A stretch of DNA of 64,000 bases from Botrytis cinerea B05.10 (lineage: Eukaryota; Ascomycota; Leotiomycetes; Helotiales; Sclerotiniaceae): the NCBI RefSeq assembly GCF_000143535.2, contig NC_037318.1, positions 248,001 through 312,000 of the forward strand, in the 5' to 3' direction. A program made the translations under genes and the position numbers. Each line of letters starts with the position of its first letter. Position 1 is the stretch's first letter. Positions 46,194 through 55,600 of this stretch are shown piece after piece. Below the pieces are notes generated by a model. The model made no database searches, was not told the DNA's origin, and saw only the letters and a list, made by a program, of their open reading frames with translations.

Positions 46194-47585
46194 TTTTGCT
46201 TTCTGTAGTTGGAGGGAGGACGACGCCTTCTTGTATATTTCTTTAAAAAAACGAGGCGGAGAGGCGGGCCGCGGCAGAGGGAGATAAAAAAGAAGTTCTG
46301 TTTGGTTATATATGCAATATACACTGCAGCGCAAATGAAAGTCTGTGTACTTCTAGTGTGGTATAGTATTGCTCGAGACCTTGAATCAAAGTGAAGTAAA
46401 AACAAACATATAAGTTAAGACAAAAAAGCTTGCTCCATATTCAGACAGATAGTAAACATAAACGGCGAGAATGCACATATATGTACATAAGATACACACA
46501 GCCCAGCTACTTGACGCGCAATATACGATATACGACAATATACGCCTCAATGAGGAATGATGCTGGAGGTTGAGGGTTGGCTTAAATACAGTATTTGCTT
46601 CATCTAGTTTGTGGAGTCCTTCCCTTCAAAGAATTGTTGATTTGGTTGGCTGTTGCTCAGATTAAGAATGCCGAGGCGGGGATGCATGATGGGAGGTTAT
46701 TAGCGGGGAGGGGATTTTTTTAACGAGTACGGGCGAATGGGGTTTAGTGCGTACCGCTTTATGCTTAATAAGTGGGGGAGGCTTGACTCGGCTGATGGTC
46801 GAATTATTGGTTCTTGAAAGGAGAAGGGAAAAGAAGGAGGCATGGGAGAGATGTGTGTATCGGGTTAAAACGAACAAAGGTCGGGATACAGATACATAGT
46901 AGATCTAAGTATGTGAGGGATGATATGAAACACGCGATGGATGAATGGGCAACGATTTGCAGGGTGGGGTAGAGGCGATCCACTCACTATTTATTTACCG
47001 AGTACGGAGTACGAAGGTGTACGATTTGTTGACTTGTACTTCAAAAATACCTAAAAGTTGTAGAAAGCACGCTAAGAGCGTTGGGTGCGTTAAGTAATCA
47101 GAGCCATTGATATAAGTTAGTCAACTTCTTTTTTTTCTAGCTTTTGACAATAGACGCACTACACTTGATTGAAAATATTTGTTATTATCAATGTATTTTC
47201 TATTGCGTATTTTACTTTTTAACCACCATCCCTCCGCTGGGCCACCTCAAAAAATCATTCTATTTCAGGCAATCTATCATCTTATAATTTTGATAACACA
47301 ATAACAATTCAATCACTTGATTTAAAGACTTCGATATATTACTCTTCGTATAATGTCTAAACTAAATCGGAGATTATATGACTATAGTTTAAAATGAACT
47401 TATGAACAATAATTCATTATAGTAAGATGTAATAATAGAGCGCATCAATTGTTTATATTCGAGAATGACAAAATATAATATGAAGAATGAATTTAAAGGA
47501 GTCCTACCCGGTATGACTAAAGGCTAGCGAGAAATAATATCCTACCCGTCAGCCTGAGTCCTGTAACACTTAATCGTCAAACCTG
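46194..47585. other. Intergenic, RTA1 gene to epimerase
   Basis: Upstream region of the RTA1-type gene and AT-rich DNA (47110-47520). Short frames at 46662-46877 and 46127-46405 are not supported. Confidence 0.45.
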
Positions 47586-48691
47586 TTATGCTTTTTTTAC
47601 AGCCTTCAATAAGATGTTAGCATCATCCTGAAAATTCTGTTTCCATGCTTCTTCTCCTCTCGACGGTTTCCAGCCAAGACTCCTTGCAACACTCGCTACA
47701 GTGCGCGCATTGCTTGCAAATACGGTTTCTACATATGCTCTCGCGTTGCTAGAATCAATGGCGAGACCCGGAAAACCAAGTGTTGGTGCCAGAAGTGCTG
47801 TTCCCTCGTCCAAATCTACGTGAGTAACTGTCTTTTCCGGTATTAGCCCATTCTTATGGCACACTTCCGCCAAGTCTGATGTCAATTCCAACCAGGAATG
47901 TTGTCCATTGGAACTGTAAATGATTCCCTTCTTTCCACTAGGAATAGATTCAAGATTCCCTCCATGATTTCTTGCGCAACAAGAGCATACAAGTCGGCTA
48001 GATCTTTCACATGCACATGGCCCCAGATTCCCGCTCCATCGCCAAGCACCACTGGCCTTCCCACTTGTACTAGTGCTTTCATGGTGTATAGCGCCAGACT
48101 CTGTGTGTTAAATAGACCGGTTCCAATTCCATAGATGATAGGACTCATGATAACAAGGGTCTTAACGCCTAGCTGAAGACCAGTATCTACAACGCCTAGC
48201 TCAGCAGTTCGCTGAGGGTAAGCGTACTCATCTTCTAGTTTCTTCTCGAAGGTGTACACATCATCTTTGATATCATCCCATTCATGGATGGGCATAGGGT
48301 TTGAAATTGGCCGATCACCGATGTTAGAGACACCAGATGTATGAATCATCCACACCTCACATCCTAGAGACTGTTTTCGTTGTGCTAGACCACGCACTAA
48401 GGCCTGCGATGAAGCAACATGCATTCCTGGGGTGGTGTTGATGACAATGTCGTGCTGAGAAGCGACCTCAATAGCACGGTCTAAGTCGTCGAGATCTTCA
48501 TAGAGAACTGGCTTTACACGATCGCCGTAGGCAGATGTGAGCTGGGCAGCGCGTTCACTGCCACGAAGCAGACAAGTAATACAAGCTGATTTCAGCGATG
48601 GTGCGGATGAATTGAGAATGGCGGCAAGTACAGTCCCGCCAATGTAGCCTGTCGTTCCAGTGAGAAGTATCTTCTTTGGTGCTTGTGGCAT
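47586..48691 (-). pseudogene. NAD-dependent epimerase/dehydratase-like gene with one frameshift
   Basis: Atypical short-chain dehydrogenase (extended type). The N-terminal Rossmann motif is TGTTGYIGG with G12, G15 and G18. Family blocks follow: INTTPGMH, WMIHTSGVSNIGDRP, VIMSPIIYGIGTGLFN and GDGAGIWGHVHVKDLADLYALV. The frame from 48691 would run to a stop at 47882 through a foreign tail. The expected continuation (IPSGKKGII ... HSWLELTSDLAEV, then CHKNGLIPEKTVTHVDLDEG and SLGWKPSRGEEAW) lies in another frame ending at 47586. The switch maps to a GGG run on the coding strand at 47960-47958 and needs one base. It is either a true one-base deletion or a homopolymer sequencing error. Without it the product is about 367 residues, normal for the family. 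Confidence 0.75.
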
Positions 48692-49879
48692 TGTTCCGTT
48701 TTCGTAAATATGTTAAACAAAATTTTCAATCGAAGTGTTATAATAGCCGAGCGATACGAAAGACGAAGCTTATGAAGATGAAAAGAAAATGTTCGGGATG
48801 GATAGTTTGATGCACTTACATCTGTATATGAACTGAATTGCTTTCCCCACCATCGATTGGTATAATGACTTGATCCGCCGGTTCTCGGTGCTGAATAGTA
48901 TGTTGACTTGATCCACTGGTCCTCGGTACCGAACAGGATGAGGATTTGATCCACCGACTCTCGGTGCTAAACATTGGTACGCAGTATTAGTGATATTCGA
49001 CCCCGCATTGCTTAAACATGAGTTGTTAATTTGTACTCGCAGCCTCAACAACAATAATACCGAAGGACTTGATAATGTCAATCCGTTCATAATAAAATTG
49101 AAAGATGCGAAATTATACATTCTTAAAGTTTGACTGTGCTAATCATGTGATATGCTTAGTAATGTCGCCGGCAATTAGATGGGACCTTTGAAACACCTAT
49201 ACACGTTATTACACTAGACAGTCAATGCAGAGCCTCTTCCACACATATAACCTCCAACACATTCAGTGTTTCGTCAAAACTTTTACTTTTTTCCAATTTT
49301 TGAATTTAAAAAAAAACTACCATTTTTTCAAGTGTGACCATTGCCCCGCTCCAGTCTAATTCAGTATTAACCCTATACATAGATTAAGGGTTCGCAGAAT
49401 GCTCCACGTACAGGTGTTGAATCATTACACACCAGTGGGTATTAACATTGCGGCTTGTGAAACTGCTCTATGCCGAGGCTCAACTGCTTCGTCTGTACTA
49501 AAGAACTGTCCGGGATATAAATATGGTCTTTTCAGAATATTGCCTGACGACAAGAAAATTCCAATTCGAAGCCTATGTATTGAGCAGTCGAAACTATTAG
49601 TGTTCATTATTTAAACACCCACCCTTTGAACTAACGTATAGGTACCGTTGGAGACTGTTGCATCTAATGGGTGAAAGCAAAATCACTCTTGTATTGATGG
49701 TAGAGGAAATGACAAGTACACATGGGCAATCAATTTTCAAAAGAAATTCCACCAAGGTCACTGGAGAAGCAACCACTCGATAGAATAGAATAGCAGAAAG
49801 AGAAAATTGATTTAATCTATGGGGGACCTTGTATAGACAACTTAACTGTGTACAGTATTCTATCCACATACCAGCAGGT
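48692..49879. other. Intergenic, epimerase to GST
   Basis: It contains a 38-bp tandem repeat (48867-48980). No gene supported; the frames at 48592-49120 and 49399-49614 have no domain. Confidence 0.45.
48867..48980 (+). repeat. Three-copy 38-bp minisatellite
   Basis: Three head-to-tail units start GACTTGATCCGCC (48867), GACTTGATCCACT (48905) and GATTTGATCCACC (48943). Each is followed by a CTCGGTGCTGAA-like word. The unit length is not a multiple of three and the units are about 75-80% alike, so this is old non-coding repeat DNA upstream of the epimerase. Confidence 0.75.
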
Positions 49880-50533
49880 TCATTTCTTCTGGGCTTCTGT
49901 CATGGCGAAGTCCTGATCAGCATAAATCTTCTTGACTGCAGGCCTCATTTTCATCCTCTCCAGCCATGCCTCCACATGCGGGTAATCCTTATAGATATCT
50001 TCACCACCATATCGAGGTGCCCATCTTTGCCATGCTATGAAACAAAGATCCGCGTATGTGCATTTGTCCCCGACCAGCCATTCTCGCGTTTTCAACACGG
50101 ATTCAAGAACTCCAGTGACTCTACGGATCTCGTTTGCATATCGGTCGATAACACTTTGGATTTTTTCGGGGTGGAGATTGGTGAACCAAGAGGCTTGACC
50201 ATAGTATGGCCCTTGACCAGAAGCTTGGAAGTGCAGCCACTGCTTAGCAAGATACGTTTCGGCGAAGGTGTTGTAGCTCAACTGGTGATTAACATCATAC
50301 TTTTCAATCAAGTATTCGATGATGGCTCCGGACTCCCAGAGTGTAATGTCGGTGTTAGGGTCTTCGATAGATGGCAGCCGTCCGTTTGGATTGAGTTGGA
50401 TATACGGCTCCTTCTTGACTTCGGAGAAATCCACAAATTTTGTTGTGTATGGGATGTTCAGCTCCTCGAGGATGAGGGCCACCTTCCACGGGTTAGGACC
50501 GAAAGGATGAGAATAAAGTGTGATTGGAAGCAT
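49880..50533 (-). CDS. Glutathione S-transferase, fungal Ure2/GTT-like
   Basis: Single-exon gene of 217 residues. The N-terminal thioredoxin-like domain (about 1-85) opens ITLYSHPFGPNPWKVALILEELNIPY and has the glutathione-binding elements NPNGRLPSIED (the cis-Pro) and WESGAIIEYLIEKYD. The all-helical C-terminal domain (about 92-205) includes FQASGQGPYYGQ and the capping region WLVGDKCTYADLCFIAWQRW. Length and layout are normal for fungal cytosolic GSTs that conjugate or reduce electrophiles. The first Met fits the family start. Confidence 0.9.
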   Translation of the reverse strand: MLPITLYSHPFGPNPWKVALILEELNIPYTTKFVDFSEVKKEPYIQLNPNGRLPSIEDPNTDITLWESGAIIEYLIEKYDVNHQLSYNTFAETYLAKQWLHFQASGQGPYYGQASWFTNLHPEKIQSVIDRYANEIRRVTGVLESVLKTREWLVGDKCTYADLCFIAWQRWAPRYGGEDIYKDYPHVEAWLERMKMRPAVKKIYADQDFAMTEAQKK

Positions 50534-50770
50534 TTTGGAAGTGTTGTTAAGATAGATGGGAAATTGAAAGTTTAAATAGAGGTTGTATCACCAGATAAGA
50601 AGATTGGTTTGAAGGCAGGTGCTGATGAAACAGTTCAAGGCAAGAGGCTATATATATGTTAAAATCATCATTGTTCTAGATTGTGCAGATTGGTAATTTA
50701 GTCTATCTGTTGCGCAAAAATAATCAGGATCGAGTACGAAGAAGGCTGAACTTAGTAAAAGTCGAATTCA
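50534..50770. other. GST upstream region
   Basis: Promoter side of the GST gene, with a TATATATATG tract near 50650. It ends at the MITE. Confidence 0.45.
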
Positions 50771-50772
50771 TA

Positions 50773-51266
50773 TACTCAATTTCATAACTAGCTTCCAAAT
50801 GTGATTTTATAGTCTTACAACCTTTTTTCTGAAAACAATCAAAAATAAAATTCCAATTTTATAAATACAACTTCAAAACGAGAAACCTCTTTATTAAATA
50901 AAAGATATTATTAATTAACTCAATTACTATTTAGAATTTAAAATAATCTGAAATTATATTAATGAATTAATAAATTATTAAAAACAATCTAATATTTCAA
51001 AGGCTTTATAATTAGTTTATGAATAAAACCTTTGAGTTTTTTGATTTTCACTTTTAAATTTCTATTTCAATTAATATAATTCTAAATTAATTGAAAATTA
51101 AACATATAATGAATTTAATTATTATTTATTCTAAAACATTGTTTTTATCAAAATCAATATCAAATTAGTAAAGTTATTATAGTATGAATAATAAAAATAC
51201 AAAAATTAGATGTTTTTAATAAATTATAGAAATTCACATTTTAGAAGCTAGTTATAAAATCGAGTA
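50773..51266. mobile_element. 494-bp AT-rich MITE with TACTCRATTT ends and TA duplication
   Basis: The left end (TACTCAATTTCATAACTAGC, then TTCCAAATGTGA) and the reverse complement of the right end (TACTCGATTTTATAACTAGC, then TTCTAAAATGTGAA) match over about 40 bp. TA dinucleotides flank it at 50771-50772 and 51267-51268. The interior is extremely AT-rich and non-coding. The mismatches are mostly C/T, as expected from RIP. Confidence 0.7.
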
Positions 51267-51400
51267 TATTGAAAAAAACTTAGTCTAGTATATACATTGA
51301 TCTACTTCTAGTTCTTTCGCCTGTTTAATTGACTAATATAGACGAGGACCTCCTAGAGAATCTAGTCGGCCGCTTTCTAGATAATATAGTTTGAATCTTA

Positions 51401-51405
51401 TAAAC
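51401..51405 (+). repeat. Gypsy target-site duplication (TAAAC)
   Basis: TAAAC before the left LTR is repeated at 57978-57982 after the right LTR. Confidence 0.9.
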
Positions 51406-51963
51406 TGTTACGGGAGCTGCCTCTAGGGTCACGTGGAAGTGTCTAGAGATCTCTCGAGGTGGTTTAGACTAGACTTCAAGTAGGAATTCAATAAGGTTGT
51501 AACTGGTTGCAATTCTCGTAACTATAGTAATGAAACTAATGATTGTTCTTGAGCACGAAGCTCTACATTGTAATGAAACCCATTCCCTTATATAGACCTT
51601 CGTTCTCGTCTGGATAGCTTGGGTAGACTGTCTATCCTGTCTATCCACGGATAGCCTGGATAGCCTGCCTATCCTGTCTATCCATCACGTGACACTTGCC
51701 CCGTGACCTACATGATACTACTGCTTATCTAACCTGTGCTTACTAGATAACCTATAACCGCTATCCCTCCTGTGCCTACTGTAGGGTAGGTGCCAACAAA
51801 AGATAGGTACCTATCTTTTAATCATTGCTTATTGATTCGGTTACTGCTATCTTTAGTTACCCTTTAATTCAACTGTCCCTACAGTGCTGTTTTCGTAGGT
51901 TCCAACACCAAGGCCTTAGGTTTATCTTATAATCCATGTTGCGGTGCGGGTACCTCCGTAACA
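51406..51963 (-). repeat. Gypsy 3' LTR (558 bp)
   Basis: Bounded by TGTTACGG and CCGTAACA inverted ends. It contains a cluster of GGATAG/CTATCC words in both orientations (about 51610-51690). Confidence 0.93.
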
Positions 51964-51976
51964 CTATCCCCTTCCT
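51964..51976 (-). promoter_or_regulatory. Gypsy polypurine tract
   Basis: On the - strand AGGAAGGGGATAG immediately precedes the 3' LTR. Confidence 0.75.
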
Positions 51977-52063
51977 AGACTAGCGCTTGCCCCAAGCGTC
52001 TATATAGCGGGGTTCCCCCATATCGATTTCTCACTGATTGACTAACTGCTTCTTTCTTTCAAT

Positions 52064-52639
52064 ATGCCAGTTGAGCGTACCAAAAAACGAACAGAACAAA
52101 TATCCCTTGGTCAGCGGATTGAGAGGTTAGGAATCGAAATGGTTGCATGCTCTCGTTGTGAAAAATCCAACAAACGTTGTGTTGGAATGAAAATTGGTCC
52201 TAATGTTGGCCGCTGTGCTGAGTGCTGTAGGCAGGGCAAAACCTGCGATGTGAGAGAGCGAAATCAAATGCCTTCCGTATCCGACTGGGAGTCCATTGAT
52301 CGTCAGCGCCAGCGCCTTCGCGACGAAGAGGAAGAGGCCATGGCTAAAATTCTTCGTTTGCGCAAACAACAACGATTTCTGGATGAACGGGAAAAGAAAA
52401 TGATAGCTGCTGGTCTCAGTTCTATGGATGAGCTCGATGCTCTGGAAGAAAAGGAAAAGCTGGAAAAAGAGCGTGTGGACAAAGAAACCGCAGATGTCGC
52501 TGCGCCCGTTCCTAGTGGTTCCCCCTCCTTCGACTTCTTCGGTTCTTCGTTACCTCCGTTGTCTGATGCCGAGCTTGAGGCTTTGCTGGCAGATGTGGGT
52601 ACTTCAGGTGGAATGCCTGTAGTTTCTCAGGGCAGCTGA
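52064..52639 (+). CDS. Antisense accessory gene of the Gypsy element, Zn2Cys6-like protein
   Basis: A single-exon frame of 191 residues between the 3' LTR and pol, opposite in sense to pol and overlapping its last 128 bp. The Cys cluster C29-x2-C32-x6-C39-x11-C51-x2-C54-x6-C61 fits the fungal Zn(II)2Cys6 spacing (CSRCEKSNKRC ... CAECCRQGKTC). It is followed by a strongly charged coiled coil (about 75-150, DEEEEAMAKILRLRKQQ) and an acidic Ser/Leu-rich tail that could act as an activation region. ATG 52064 follows the LTR by 100 bp, so the LTR probably supplies a divergent promoter. The layout mimics a small transcription factor. Its role in the element's life cycle, such as control of transcription or integration, is unknown. 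Confidence 0.75.
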   Translation: MPVERTKKRTEQISLGQRIERLGIEMVACSRCEKSNKRCVGMKIGPNVGRCAECCRQGKTCDVRERNQMPSVSDWESIDRQRQRLRDEEEEAMAKILRLRKQQRFLDEREKKMIAAGLSSMDELDALEEKEKLEKERVDKETADVAAPVPSGSPSFDFFGSSLPPLSDAELEALLADVGTSGGMPVVSQGS

Positions 52640-55600
52640 GATCCTTCTTGAGTTCCCATGTGTTTTCCGAATGTGGGTAGTCTAACCATTTGATCAAATA
52701 CTTGATTTTGCCCCTGACATATTTACAATCTAGTATTGTTTCAACGTCGTATATGGCGTTTGGGTTGACTGGTTCGATTTCTGTAAATGGCGCATTTGGC
52801 GCTCCTGGTGGTGCTGGTTCGAGCAAGGATATGTGGAATACTGGGTGGATATTCATTGTGTCTGGTAATTTCAATCGATAATTAACCGTTCCTATTACCT
52901 TATCAATCTTGAATGGTCCTATTTTCCTGTGGTCGAGTTTATTGCTTGGTCTCTTGGTTTCGATGTTTCGTTGTAGCAAATAAACTTTATCCCCCTCTTT
53001 AAGCGTAGGTTCCATACTACGTTTCGTATTGTAGTACGCTGCTGTTCTGGAAGATATGAATCTTAGATCAAGAGCCAGTTGCTCTTGGAGATCTTTCAGC
53101 TGTTCGACTTGTACTATTGCTGATTCGGCATTAACTTCTTGTGGTATCGGGATTTTATACGCTTGTGGATTAAACCCAAAATTAGCTCGTGCTGGGGTGA
53201 TTTTCGTGGTTTCCGTTTCCGATGTATTGTATGCGAACTGTGCCATGGGTAATAGCTCTACCCAATTGTCTTGTCGATAATTTACATAGCATCTAAGATA
53301 TGCTTCCATTGTCTGATTGGTCCTCTCTGTTTGACCATCTGTTTGTGGGTGGAAAGATGTCGATAGCTTTCTCTTGATACCCATAAGTGCTAATAAGGTA
53401 GTCCAGAATTTCGAGGTAAAGAGCTTGTCTCGATCCGAGATTATCTCATCTGGTACTCCGTGTATGCTTACTATGACCCTTAGGAACACATATGCTAGTT
53501 GCTCAGCATCCCATGTTTCCTTGAATGGTATCATATATGCAAATTTCGTTAGCCTGTCTACTATATTGAGTATCGCGTCGTACTCAATTCCTGTAGTAGG
53601 ATCCTTTGAGAGTGGTAGTTTGACCACAAAGTCCCATGTGATGGACTTCCATGGCTGAGAAGGCATGTCTGGGGTCTGGAGCTGACCATACGGCGCATGT
53701 CGTGATGACTTGTTTCGTATGCAGGTGTCACAATTTCCAACAACTTCTTCAACTATCGTTCTCATTCGTGGGAAGTAACTGATTTCCCGGATTCTTGCAA
53801 ATGTTCTTGCAATCCCTTGATGTCCGTGTGCCGGCAACCCATGTTGTTCCGTCACAAATTCCTTGGTCATTTGACTCGGAATGTATACTTTTCCATGAAA
53901 GTATATGGTATCATCTTCTATAGTGAATCCTGGTTCTATTGTCTTGCGTATGCGTGTGGCAGTAGCATCCTTGTTGTAGTGTGATTGGATCTGTTTCCTG
54001 AGGTGGTTGTCTTCCAACAGGTGTGTTGCTGCAAGCTGTGGTGCATTGTAGACCAGTGATTCGCCGTCTTTCTTGAATATAGCGTATGACTCGTACGTTT
54101 TGTTTTCTTGATATTCTGGTTTTCGGCTAAGAGCGTCGGCTCTAGCGTTTTCTGATCCTTTGACATATGAAATTCTGAAATTGTAGTTGGCCATGGTCTC
54201 CGACCATCTGACCTGTCGTCTGTTTAACTGCTTCGTTGTGGTGAAGTAAACCAAGTTCTTATGATCTGTATACACCTGTACTGTGTATTTCGATCCTTCC
54301 AAATATACTCGCCATTCTCTAAATGCATCGACTATTGCCAGTAATTCTTTGTCATATATCTCGTAATTTAACTCAGCTGGTGATAGTTTTCGGGAGTAGA
54401 ATGCGATTGGCTGGTATTTTCCATTCTGGCCCGGTTGGCTCAGAACTGCTCCTATAGCGAAATCTGAGGAATCCGTTTCCACTATGATTTCTTTCTCTGG
54501 GTCAAAAGTCAACAGTATTGGTTCTTCTGCCACTGCTTGTTTGAGTGTATCGAATGACTCCTGTGCTTTGGCAGTCCATTCGAAGCTTCCTTGATCTTTT
54601 CTGGTTAACGTGGTCAAGGGTGTAGTAATCCCTGAATAACCCTTGATAAATCTTCTATAGAAGTTGACAAATCCTAGAAAGGATTGTACTTCCTTGATTG
54701 TGGTCGGCTGCTTCCATTCGAGCACTGCCTTAACCTTGTCTTTGCTCATCTTGAGCCCTTGGCTTGATACGGTGAATCCCAAGAATTCTGTTTCTGTGAC
54801 ATGGAATTCGCATTTGCTTGGTTTGCACAGCAAGTCTGCTTTGGATAGACTTTCGAGGATGTTGCTAACGTCCTTAATGTGTTGAACCTTGTTGTTTGAA
54901 TATACTAGGATGTCGTCCAAGTAGCATATACAGCAAGTATCCAAATATTGTGACAACACATTGTTCATAAGCCTCATGAAAGTAGCTGGTGCGTTGGTTA
55001 GCCCGAATGGCATAACTTGGTACTCGTATAGCCCGTATCTTGTTTTGAAAGCGGTTTTCCATTCTTCGCCTTCCTTCATTCTGATCAAGTGGTAACCATT
55101 ACGTAGGTCCATCTTGGTGAATATCGTAGCTCCGCCTAATCGATCTCTTAATTCCGTAGCTAATGGAAGTGGATATCGATCCTTCTTAGTGAGTGCGTTA
55201 AGCTTTCTATAGTCTACAACTAGTCTATCGGGTCCATCCTTCTTGGGTACCCACATAGTTGGACTGGCCACTTGGGACGCGGATTCCCTGATCCATCCCT
55301 TGGCTAAATTGTCGTCGATGTATTCTCTGAGCCTTTTTAACTCATCGGCTGACATTGAATAAATTGGGGTGTGCACAGGCATCTTGCCTTCCTCCAATAT
55401 TATCTCATGATCCCATGGCTTGTGTTCCGGTAAAGCCTCATGGATCCCTGGTTCTTTGAAAACATGTTCATATTTCTTGTACTGTTCTGGTATCGTAGGC
55501 CTTTCTTTTGCCTCGATTGCGATTTCGTGCCGTGTCGTTGGCTTCTGCATTTGTAGAGGAGGTGTACTGGCCTTCGCTCTTAATGGAGGACCCTGGACTG

